Of a stretch of 64,000 bases of DNA, positions 41,403-48,230 are shown in pieces. The notes under the pieces are model-generated. The model searched no databases. It was not told the DNA's origin and saw only the letters and a program-made list of their open reading frames with translations. The translations under genes were made by a program, and so were the position numbers. Numbering within the stretch: position 1 is the stretch's first letter; each line of letters starts with the position of its first letter. The DNA is taken from the NCBI RefSeq assembly GCF_042738955.1, contig NZ_JBHYHC010000010.1, forward strand, positions 1-64,000. The letters are read 5' to 3'. Source of the DNA: Umezawaea sp042738955. GTDB taxonomy: Bacteria; Actinomycetota; Actinomycetes; Mycobacteriales; Pseudonocardiaceae.

Positions 41403-41856
41403 TAGTTCCGGCTTACAGCCAGATGCGGAATTAGTAAGAAGTGAGTTTAACGCCCCCGATGACGAGGTTCTGTACAGGCACGTTCACCCGACTCATTGGG
41501 TGTTTGACGATGGCGCTGGGGGCTATCGCTTATCTACCGCATTTATGATGATAGAGACCGGCGATGACGGGCTATCGTCGTATGCTGAAACTTTGCTAAA
41601 AGAGCGCAGTGTGGCGCCGGAGGATATTTTACCTGGTGCAGAGTACGGCCTGGCCTCGATAACGTCAGGCGATGCAAGAGGGCAAGCCTGTGATGTCGTT
41701 TTCAGTCCAGATAAAGTGCTTCCAATAAACTTCGCGCATATGCTTATTTGCTTGTCTTCGGCGGATCTGAGTAGGAATCAGCGGCGCAAGCTCAGTAAAG
41801 CCTTGTGCGAGTTTTTGACAATTCTCAAACCTCCGCATGTTGCAGATCGCTCCTAG
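41395..41856 (+). CDS. Unknown cargo protein, third gene of the AICE 2 low-GC operon
   Basis: 153-aa soluble acidic protein (EFNAPDDEVLYRHVHPTHWVFDDGAGGYRLSTAFMMIETGDDGLSSYAETLLKE...). The conserved-looking HVHPTHW and GDARGQACDVVFSPDKVLPINFAHMLI segments could be catalytic or binding, but no family is recognised. GTG 41395 overlaps the previous gene by 8 bp. A strong GC-rich hairpin follows 54 bp downstream. Confidence 0.6.
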   Translation: MSDSSGLQPDAELVRSEFNAPDDEVLYRHVHPTHWVFDDGAGGYRLSTAFMMIETGDDGLSSYAETLLKERSVAPEDILPGAEYGLASITSGDARGQACDVVFSPDKVLPINFAHMLICLSSADLSRNQRRKLSKALCEFLTILKPPHVADRS

Positions 41857-41910
41857 ATTAATCCATCTAATAGATAGTGTTATTGCCGAACTTAGCTCTA
41901 TGGGATCAAG

Positions 41911-41933
41911 GCGCGCCGCCGGTGGCGGCGCGC
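41911..41933 (+). terminator. Hairpin after the AICE 2 cargo operon
   Basis: Perfect 10-bp stem GCGCGCCGCC / GGCGGCGCGC with a GGT loop, no T tract. From here to 42342 the sequence returns to very high GC with several inverted GC-rich words and no supported gene. Confidence 0.6.
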
Positions 41934-42342
41934 TGGGCCTGTCACCTTGGCACCGTGTCCGCATCCATCCCGGCACGCCAGGCTCCCGCTTCGCTCCGCC
42001 TAGCGGCCGGGCGGCGTGGCTCGGGCGATGGGCGGCAGCGCCACCACCGGCGGCACGCAGGGAGCACGAGCACGCTGCCAGCGAGTACCAGCCGGGACGA
42101 TCGCGTGGTTGGTCGCCTCGGCGAGCTGGGCACGGCGATCGACGCCCGCCGACGCTTCGCGCCAACGGCCAACGAGTACCAGGCCCCCTGGTAATACAGA
42201 AGGCATCGCCCCGACACCGCCATGATCGGTCACGGCCAGAAGCGCCGCGTCAAGGCGGGAGGACGTGCCTTGACTCGCCTCCACTGTCCGCGAGATCGGC
42301 TGTGTGTCGAGGTGATGCCGGGGGTGCGGGCGGGTCGGAAAG

Positions 42343-42362
42343 TGACCGCAGTTCTGACCGCA
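42343..42362 (+). repeat. Right tandem octamer of element 2
   Basis: TGACCGCAGTTCTGACCGCA: same octamer pair as at 31077-31096, one mismatch in the spacer, same orientation. It lies 85 bp before att copy 3. Candidate integrase arm sites. Confidence 0.7.
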
Positions 42363-42447
42363 ATGGCAGGCCAACCGCGGCTACCTGTGCACCCCCTGCA
42401 CCAACGGGCTGTGGGGCGGAGTGCCAGGTCAGCGTGGCCGCACCATC

Positions 42448-42490
42448 CTACGGATCAGAAGGTTAGGGGTTCGAATCCCTTCGGGCGCAC
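42448..42490 (+). repeat. attR: att core, copy 3
   Basis: Third identical 43-bp copy of the tRNA-Arg 3' half. Right junction of element 2 with the chromosome; the original 3' flank of tRNA-Arg continues from here. Confidence 0.95.
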
Positions 42491-42495
42491 AACGG

Positions 42496-42530
42496 CAGGG
42501 CCCCTGTGGAGATGTTTCCACGGGGCCCTG
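42496..42530 (+). terminator. Original chromosomal terminator of tRNA-Arg
   Basis: 14-bp stem with one bulged base (CAGGGCCCC-TGTGGA / TCCACGGGGCCCTG) and a 6-nt loop, followed by GTCGTTTT. Before the elements inserted it lay directly after tRNA-Arg. Nearly the same hairpin is present inside element 2 at 31040. Confidence 0.75.
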
Positions 42531-42641
42531 GTCGTTTTGGGGGCGAGAGGTTCTTCTCAACAGTGTTGCCAAACCTGCGTCACGGGGGTGACGTGGGGGA
42601 GTCCTGTCTATGGCGGGACGGCAGTGTGGAGGAGGCCGGTG

Positions 42642-43136
42642 ATGGGCACCGACGTCGAGCAGGGTGGCGGGACCGGGGTCAGTGGGCGGTCCGCTGTGAG
42701 CGGGCGGGTTGACGTCGAGGCGATCTGGCCGGTCGTCGTCCGGTACTGCCGGGGGCGGATCGGGCGGGTGGGCGGGTCGTTCGCGGTGGCGGACGGGGTG
42801 GCTCGGGACGTGTGTTCCACGGCCTTCGGTGGGCTGGCGGAGTTTCGGCGGCGGGGTGGGTCGTTCCTGGCTTTCGTGTACGGCATCGCGTTGCGGGAGG
42901 TCGGGCGGGAGTACGGGGGCGCTGTGGCGTCGGCTCCGGGGTTCTCGGCCGAGCTGGTCGAAGCGCTTTCCGCGGAGCAGCGGGAGATCCTGGTGTTGCG
43001 GGTCGTCGTCGGGCTGTCGGCCGAGGAGACGGCCGACGCGGTCGGGATGGCGCCCGGAGCGGTTCGGGTCGCGCAGCACCGGGCGTTGACCGAGTTGCGG
43101 CGGCTCGTCAAGGCTGGAGGGGACGAGGACCGGTAG
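42642..43136 (+). CDS. ShbA/SigD-like sigma-70 family factor
   Basis: 164-aa protein. Region 2 is VRYCRGRIGRVGGSFAVADGVARDVCSTAFGGL...SFLAFVYGIALREVGREYGG; region 4 is LSAEQREILVLRVVVGLSAEETADAVGMAPGAVRVAQHRALTELRR. The VRYCR...FLAFVYGIA pattern matches the SigD/ShbA group, which in Streptomyces drives the principal sigma gene. This copy is divergent and not in the usual context, so it may be an accessory paralogue. ATG 42642 has GGAGGAGG upstream. Confidence 0.75.
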   Translation: MGTDVEQGGGTGVSGRSAVSGRVDVEAIWPVVVRYCRGRIGRVGGSFAVADGVARDVCSTAFGGLAEFRRRGGSFLAFVYGIALREVGREYGGAVASAPGFSAELVEALSAEQREILVLRVVVGLSAEETADAVGMAPGAVRVAQHRALTELRRLVKAGGDEDR

Positions 43137-43210
43137 GCGTGCTGCCCGTCGAACGTCCCCGGGTGGGCGTGAGAACGTTGTGGTGCTGATGACCATGGCG
43201 GGGGTGTGGA

Positions 43211-43672
43211 ATGGCTCGGTCCGTGACGATCACCGGGGCGCGGGCTGTGGAGCACCTGTCCGCCGAGGAACTGGTCGAGGTGTTCGAGGCGTACGTGCTG
43301 CCGTTCGCGGTGGCGGAGGCGCGGTTCTTCGTCGGCGGGGCCGTCGGGGTCGACACGGCGGCGCTGGAGTGGTTGGCCGCCGAGACGAAGGCCGCGGTGA
43401 CGGTGGTGGTGCCGCGGACCGTGCGGGACCAGCCGGACCAGGCCTCCGCGGCGATCGTGAAGTGGCACGAGGCCGGGCGGCTGGCCGAACTCGTGGAACT
43501 GGACATCGACGAGGTCGGCATCGACGCCTACCTCGCCCGCAACCGGTGGATGGTCGACAAGAGCGACCTGGTGATCGGGTTCCCGCGCTCCGGCGACCAG
43601 GGCAGCGGAACGGGCTACACGCTCGGCTACGCGGCCTCCCAGGGGAAAGCCCTACTCGTCGCGCCGATCTAG
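43211..43672 (+). CDS. SLOG/DprA-like Rossmann-fold protein
   Basis: 153-aa protein. FVGGAVGVDTAALEWLA and the later RNRWMVDKSDLVIGFPRSGDQGSGTGYTLGYAASQGKALLV are the glycine-rich and acidic signatures of SLOG-type nucleotide-binding folds (LOG, DprA, DUF1273 relatives). It could sense or process a nucleotide-derived ligand. It follows the sigma gene by 74 bp on the same strand, but linkage is uncertain. Confidence 0.65.
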   Translation: MARSVTITGARAVEHLSAEELVEVFEAYVLPFAVAEARFFVGGAVGVDTAALEWLAAETKAAVTVVVPRTVRDQPDQASAAIVKWHEAGRLAELVELDIDEVGIDAYLARNRWMVDKSDLVIGFPRSGDQGSGTGYTLGYAASQGKALLVAPI

Positions 43673-43778
43673 AAACGGGCATCCGATCCGGTGGATCTTG
43701 AGCCGCGAGGGGGCGACCGCGGGACTGAGCGGGTGTTATTCCGCCGCGATGGGGTCCGCTGGTGGGATCGTTCGGTTC

Positions 43779-44129
43779 ATGCGCAACGAGGAGATCATGC
43801 AGCGGGCCATCGGCGTGCTGACGCTGATGCACGGCGGCGACGGGGAAGCGGATGATCTGCGGCTTGCGTTGAAGCTGCTCCAGGAGGACGTGTTCAGCTA
43901 CTCCGTGGCGGTGCCGGACTCGGCGACGGAGGACGTGGCGGAGTTCGTGCGGTTGGCGCTGGAGCAGGTGATGGCTCGGGTGGCGGCGTTCACGGCCGGG
44001 TTGACGCTGGGGTTCCAGGCGGTGGCGCACGCGTACGAGGAGCAGTGCGAGGACGCGGACGTGGCGACGGTGTTGCAGCAGCTGGCGTTGCGGTTGGAGT
44101 CGCAAAGAGGGGACGAGCGGCCCGCCTGA
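43779..44129 (+). CDS. Hypothetical helical protein
   Basis: 116-aa protein (MRNEEIMQRAIGVLTLMHGGDGEADDLRLALKLLQEDVFSYSVAVPD...), largely helical. ATG 43749 or TTG 43698 would give longer forms; no ribosome site decides. No family recognised. Its end forms one arm of a terminator hairpin. Confidence 0.5.
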   Translation: MRNEEIMQRAIGVLTLMHGGDGEADDLRLALKLLQEDVFSYSVAVPDSATEDVAEFVRLALEQVMARVAAFTAGLTLGFQAVAHAYEEQCEDADVATVLQQLALRLESQRGDERPA

Positions 44130-44147
44130 CGCGCGGGCGGGCCGCTC
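44115..44147. terminator. Bidirectional 12-bp terminator hairpin
   Basis: Perfect 12-bp stem GAGCGGCCCGCC / GGCGGGCCGCTC, 9-nt loop, spanning the stop codon of the rightward gene and lying 7 bp before the leftward GDSL gene's stop. It serves both convergent transcripts. Confidence 0.75.
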
Positions 44148-44154
44148 GCGGGGT

Positions 44155-45054
44155 CTAGAGGGCGCACTCCAGCAGCTTCGCGAAGGCCGCCTGGCCCGCC
44201 TTGCTGGGGTGCAGGACGGCGACGGGGCCCTCCTGGCCGGGGGCCAGCGCTTCCAGGCCGCGGTAGAAGGGGGTGCCCGCCTGGCAGGCGGAGTGGCCCT
44301 CGAACTCGGCGCGGAGCGTGCCGCCGTCGGTGTAGGCGCTGGCGTAGACGGCGTTCACGCCGCCGCGGCGGGCAGCGCGGACGCCGTCGCGGATCGCCCG
44401 GTCGACGCCCTTGGAGACCTCGGCGCCCTCGGCGCGCTCCGGGAGGGTGAGGATGCCGTCGCCGCAGATCGGGTCGAGCGGCACGTCGGGGGCGTTGGCC
44501 GCGGGGGAGAACGCGCGGCCGTAGCCGCCGAGCACGACGCGGGCGCGCGGGCTGCGGTGCTTGACCTCGCCGAGCAACGCGGTGAGCTTGGCGGTCATGG
44601 CGGGCAGCTGGTCGAGCACCAGTCGAGACCCGGTGCAGTCGGCCTGGATGCAGAACCCGGCGTAGTCGGCGAAGCTCACGTCGTTGCCGCCGATGGTGAG
44701 CAGCACCAGGTCGGTGGTGGTTTTCAGCGAATCCAACTGAGGCGCCTCGCCCTTGAACGCGGTGCTCAGATCGGGAATCGCGGCCCCGCTGCACATGACG
44801 TTGGCGAAGTCCACCTTCTTTCCCCTGGAACGAAGGTCGCTCACCACGACGGCCGCCGCCGAATTGGCGCTGCGGTAGCACACGCCGTCGGTTCCCGGCT
44901 CGTAGTCACCCGCGCCCGTACCGGCCGCGTAGGAGTCGCCCAGTGCCACTACCTGCAAGGACCGCTGGGTTCCCGCGTTGGCGGCCGGTGCCACCGCGAG
45001 GGCGAGAGCGCAGGCGAACAACGCTGTGCCGAGCTTCTTCATCTTTTTCCCCAT
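44155..45054 (-). CDS. Secreted SGNH/GDSL hydrolase
   Basis: 299-aa secreted protein. The signal peptide (MGKKMKKLGTALFACALALAVAPAANA) ends near residue 27. SGNH blocks: GDSYAAG (block I Ser), the CSGAAI region, GGNDVSFA (block III Asn/Gly) and HPSKAGQ (block V His), plus extra Cys residues likely to form disulfides as in Streptomyces lipases. It probably hydrolyses esters of lipids or polysaccharide acyl groups outside the cell. Confidence 0.88.
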   Translation of the reverse strand: MGKKMKKLGTALFACALALAVAPAANAGTQRSLQVVALGDSYAAGTGAGDYEPGTDGVCYRSANSAAAVVVSDLRSRGKKVDFANVMCSGAAIPDLSTAFKGEAPQLDSLKTTTDLVLLTIGGNDVSFADYAGFCIQADCTGSRLVLDQLPAMTAKLTALLGEVKHRSPRARVVLGGYGRAFSPAANAPDVPLDPICGDGILTLPERAEGAEVSKGVDRAIRDGVRAARRGGVNAVYASAYTDGGTLRAEFEGHSACQAGTPFYRGLEALAPGQEGPVAVLHPSKAGQAAFAKLLECAL

Positions 45055-45130
45055 CCACTTCCGGGCTGAACGGGGCGGAGATTAGCAGTCGGCGTATTCA
45101 GAATTTGTTACCGAATCCCATTCAAGACGG

Positions 45131-45943
45131 TCACTTCAGTTCGGCCAACACCGAATCGGTGAACGACGGCCACGTCTCAATTGCCCATTTCCCGAATGCG
45201 CGGTCGGCCAGTGCGACGCACGCGGCGCCCGCCGCCGGGTCGACCCACAGGAACGTGCCGCTCTGGCCGAAGTGGCCGAACGTGGCGGGGGAGCTGGTCG
45301 AGCCGGTCCAGTGCGGCGTCTTGCCGTCGCGGATCTCGAACCCGAGGCCCCAGTCGTTCGCGCGCTGGTTGCCGTACCCCGGCAGGACGCCCGCGAGGCC
45401 GGGGAACACGACCGTGGTCGCCTCGGCCACCAGTTCCGCCGACACGAGTTTCGGCGCCTGCACCTCCGCCGCGAACAGCGAGAGGTCGGCCACGGTCGAC
45501 ACGGCCCCGGCGGCGGGGCTGCCGTCCAGCGCGGTGGACCCCATGCCGAGCGGCTGGAGCACGGCCTCGGCCAGGTAGTCGCGGAACGCGATCCCGGTCG
45601 CCTCCTCCACGGTCTTCGCGAGCACCTCGAAGCCGGTGTTGGAGTAGATCCGCCGCGTGCCCGGCGACGCCTGCGCCGCGGAGCTGTCGAACGCGAGCCC
45701 GGACGTGTGCGCGATCAGGTGCCGCACGGTCGAGCCCTCGGGCCCGGCGGGCTGGTCCCACTCGACCGCGCCCTCCTCCACGGCGACGAGCACCGCGTAC
45801 GCCGTGAGCGGCTTGGTCACGGACGCGAGCGGGAACGGCCGGTCGACCTCGCCGTGACTGCCCACCACCCGCCCGTCGGAGGCGACGACGGCGGTCGCCG
45901 CGTTGTCGACCGGCCACTCGGACACCGCGCGCAGGCTCTCCAT
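45131..45943 (-). CDS. Beta-lactamase-fold serine hydrolase
   Basis: 270-aa protein of the class C/DD-peptidase-like family. The catalytic S-x-x-K is ASVTKP near residue 41, the YSN motif is IYSNTGFEVLAK, and the third motif region is FGHFGQSGT. No signal peptide is seen, so it is probably cytosolic, an esterase or peptidase rather than a penicillin-binding enzyme. Divergent from rnz with only 23 bp between starts. Confidence 0.83.
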   Translation of the reverse strand: MESLRAVSEWPVDNAATAVVASDGRVVGSHGEVDRPFPLASVTKPLTAYAVLVAVEEGAVEWDQPAGPEGSTVRHLIAHTSGLAFDSSAAQASPGTRRIYSNTGFEVLAKTVEEATGIAFRDYLAEAVLQPLGMGSTALDGSPAAGAVSTVADLSLFAAEVQAPKLVSAELVAEATTVVFPGLAGVLPGYGNQRANDWGLGFEIRDGKTPHWTGSTSSPATFGHFGQSGTFLWVDPAAGAACVALADRAFGKWAIETWPSFTDSVLAELK

Positions 45944-45950
45944 GGCCCCA

Positions 45951-45960
45951 ACGTTAACGT
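45951..45960. promoter_or_regulatory. Palindromic ACGTTAACGT in a 23-bp divergent promoter
   Basis: The perfect 10-bp palindrome ACGTTAACGT lies exactly between the ATG of the serine hydrolase (45943) and the GTG of rnz (45967). Both promoters must overlap it or lie inside the opposite gene; TTAAC could serve as -10 for both with leaderless transcripts. Confidence 0.45.
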
Positions 45961-45966
45961 CGTGCC

Positions 45967-46869
45967 GTGTCGATCCGTGAGTTGATCGTGCTGGGCACCG
46001 CCAGCCAGGTCCCGACCCGTGCGCGCAACCACAACGGCTACCTGCTGCGCTGGGACGCCGAGGGCCTGCTGTTCGACCCCGGCGACGGCGCGCAGCGGCA
46101 GATGCTGATGGCCGGGGCGGCCGCGAGCGACATCACCCGGATCTGCGTCACGCACTTCCACGGCGACCACTGCCTCGGCCTGCCGGGGATCGTGCAGCGG
46201 CTGTCGCTGGACAAGGTGACCCGCCCGGTCTTCGCCCACTACCCGGCGTCGGGGCAGCACTTCTTCGAACGCCTGCGGCACGCCAGCTCGTTCTACGACG
46301 TCACGGACATCCGCCAGGAGCCCGTCACCGCGGAGGGCGTGATCGCGGAAGGGCCGTTCGGCGTGGTCGAGGCGCGCAGGCTCGACCACTCGCTCGACAC
46401 CTTCGGCTACCGGCTGGTCGAGCCGGACGGGCGGCGGATCCTGCCCGACCGGTTGACGGAGCACGGGATCGCCGGACCCATGGTCCGCGAGCTCCAGGAG
46501 AAGGGCGTCCTCGGCGGCGTGACCCTGGAGCAGGTGAGCGAGCCCCGGCCGGGCCAGCGGTTCGGGTTCGTCATGGACACCCGGCTGTGCGACGGCGTGT
46601 ACGCGCTCGCCGAGAACGCGGACATGCTGGTCATCGAGTCGACCTACCTGCACGAGGACGAGCGGCACGCGGTCGACCACGGCCACCTCACCGCCCGCCA
46701 GGCCGCGACCGTCGCCGCCGAGTCGGGGGTGCGCAAGCTCGTGCTCACGCACTTCTCGCAGCGCTACCCGGACTCGTCGCGGTTCCACGCCGAGGCGGCC
46801 GAGGTGTTCGACGGGGAGATCGTGGTCGCCAGGGACCTGGAGCGGATCCCGGTGCCTAGGCGCGCCTGA
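45967..46869 (+). CDS. rnz: Ribonuclease Z
   Basis: 300-aa metallo-beta-lactamase-fold enzyme. Zinc motif THFHGDHCLGLPG near residue 60; other ligands in VMDTRLCDG, EHGI/HEDE and LTHFSQRY near residue 260. RNase Z matures tRNA 3' ends endonucleolytically, chiefly those without an encoded CCA, such as the tRNA-Ser in this window. GTG 45967 is the start. It overlaps the convergent epimerase gene by 14 bp. Confidence 0.9.
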   Translation: MSIRELIVLGTASQVPTRARNHNGYLLRWDAEGLLFDPGDGAQRQMLMAGAAASDITRICVTHFHGDHCLGLPGIVQRLSLDKVTRPVFAHYPASGQHFFERLRHASSFYDVTDIRQEPVTAEGVIAEGPFGVVEARRLDHSLDTFGYRLVEPDGRRILPDRLTEHGIAGPMVRELQEKGVLGGVTLEQVSEPRPGQRFGFVMDTRLCDGVYALAENADMLVIESTYLHEDERHAVDHGHLTARQAATVAAESGVRKLVLTHFSQRYPDSSRFHAEAAEVFDGEIVVARDLERIPVPRRA

Positions 46870-47743
46870 GCCACTGGTCGCGGACCAGGTCGTCGAGCGC
46901 GGAGCGGGTCGGCGCCCAGCCGAGCACCTCGCGCAGCCTGCGCGTGTCCGCGCGGAGTTCCCGCACCTCACCGGGGTGCGCGGGCGCGTGCACGAGGGGG
47001 ACGGGACGTCCGGTGACCCGTTCGACGGACTCGACCACGTCCCGCACGCTCGCCGCGGTCGCGCCGACGTTGAACACGTCGTGCCGCCCCGGCTCGCTGC
47101 TGCCCAGCGCCAGCACGGCCGCCGCCGCGACGTCGTCGACGTGCACGAAGTCCCGCACCGCCGACCCGTCGCCGAACACCGTCAACGGCTGCCCGCCCGC
47201 CACCGCGTCCACCGCTCGGGTGATCACGCGGGTGCCGTCGCGGTCGACGCCGCCCGCCACGTTGAACACCCGCAGGGACGTCGCGCCGATCAGGCCGGAC
47301 CGGGCGGTCCACCCGATCAGGTCCTCGGCCGCCGCCTTCGAGGCCGCGTAGGGGTTCGAGGGGGCACGGGGGAAGTCCTCGGTGATCGGCTGCGAGAGGG
47401 GGGCTCCGTACACCATCCCGGTGGAGACGAACACCACACGAACGGGTCCTGGCAGCGCTCCCAGGAGGTTCACCGTGCCGCCCACGTTGACGTCGTAGTA
47501 GCGCAGCGGCTGCTCGAACGACTCCCGCACCCGTGCCGCCGCGGCGAGGTGGACGACGGCGTCGACGCCCTCCAGCGCGGGCTTGAGCGAAGCGGGTTCC
47601 CGCAGGTCACCGTGCACGGACTCGACGTCGTCGCGGCTCGGGGCGGTGTGCGTCAGCACCCTCGTCGACCACCCGTCGGCGAGCAGCAGGTCGACGACCG
47701 AGCGGCCGATGAACCCGGACGCGCCGGTGACCAGTACTCGCAT
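46856..47743 (-). CDS. NAD-dependent epimerase/dehydratase (extended SDR)
   Basis: 295-aa extended SDR. NAD-binding GASGFIGRSVV at the N terminus, STGMVYG (catalytic Ser/Thr), YAASK (Tyr, Lys) and a C-terminal substrate region (HPGEVRELRADTRRLREVLGWAPT) typical of UDP-glucose 4-epimerase-like enzymes. It likely interconverts or reduces a nucleotide sugar. ATG 47743 is chosen for the Rossmann start MRVLVTGASG. Confidence 0.87.
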   Translation of the reverse strand: MRVLVTGASGFIGRSVVDLLLADGWSTRVLTHTAPSRDDVESVHGDLREPASLKPALEGVDAVVHLAAAARVRESFEQPLRYYDVNVGGTVNLLGALPGPVRVVFVSTGMVYGAPLSQPITEDFPRAPSNPYAASKAAAEDLIGWTARSGLIGATSLRVFNVAGGVDRDGTRVITRAVDAVAGGQPLTVFGDGSAVRDFVHVDDVAAAAVLALGSSEPGRHDVFNVGATAASVRDVVESVERVTGRPVPLVHAPAHPGEVRELRADTRRLREVLGWAPTRSALDDLVRDQWLRRA

Positions 47744-47864
47744 TCCCCCATCCCAGCAGACGTCGCCCGATCGGATTAAGGACACCTGGCCAAATTTGCC
47801 CCTCAAGGTCTCGTTCGAGTGGACCGATGTACCTCAAGTGAGTTACCCGCATCCAGTAGTGCAC

Positions 47865-48068
47865 ATGAGCATCGGCGGTGCTCTGGCCGAGCACGCCGAC
47901 CTGATGGCCAAGCGCCAGAGGTTCCTGGAGGACGCCGCGGCGATCGTCGCCGCCGCACCCGCGTCCTCGGACGCCCTGTCCTCGCTCCACCTCGCGTTCC
48001 CGAAGCCCAAGGGTGCGCGCGCCTTCCTCAACCGGGTTGACCAGGTACTTCGCGACGCCGCTCGCTGA
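47865..48068 (+). CDS. Small hypothetical protein
   Basis: 67-aa helical protein (MSIGGALAEHADLMAKRQRFLEDAAAIVAAAPASSDALSSLHLAFPKPKGARAFLNRVDQVLRDAAR). GTG 47838 would add 9 residues. No family recognised. It is followed after 162 bp by an ATP-grasp gene on the same strand; association is possible but unproven. Confidence 0.55.
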   Translation: MSIGGALAEHADLMAKRQRFLEDAAAIVAAAPASSDALSSLHLAFPKPKGARAFLNRVDQVLRDAAR

Positions 48069-48230
48069 TCGACACCGCGGCGGCCGCCCTGGTCCGGCGG
48101 CCGTCCCGCGACTTTCACCCGGTTGTTGCCGGACCGTGCTTCGCCGATCCATCCGGGTGCCTCTACAGTGCGGATCACCCGGCGCTCGCCGGTGCTCTCC
48201 TCCGCTGCTCATCAAAGCGAGATCTCGGCG

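Larger units (their letters stand above)
30994..42490. mobile_element. AICE 2: pSAM2-like (HUH initiator) integrative and conjugative element
   Basis: Bounded by 43-bp att cores; 11,454 bp from core start to core start. Leftward genes: integrase, excisionase, HUH/RepSA-like initiator, FtsK-type translocase, zinc-binding protein, small proteins, XRE protein and Pra-like activator. Rightward: KorSA-like GntR repressor, HAD protein and a three-gene low-GC cargo. TGACCGCA tandem octamers lie near both ends. All known AICE functions are represented, so it may be active. Confidence 0.92.

Noticed and set aside
41934..42342. Several GC-rich open frames on both strands at the right end of AICE 2
   Set aside because: No ribosome sites, no recognisable domains, and strong inverted GC-rich words that keep all frames open; probably non-coding.
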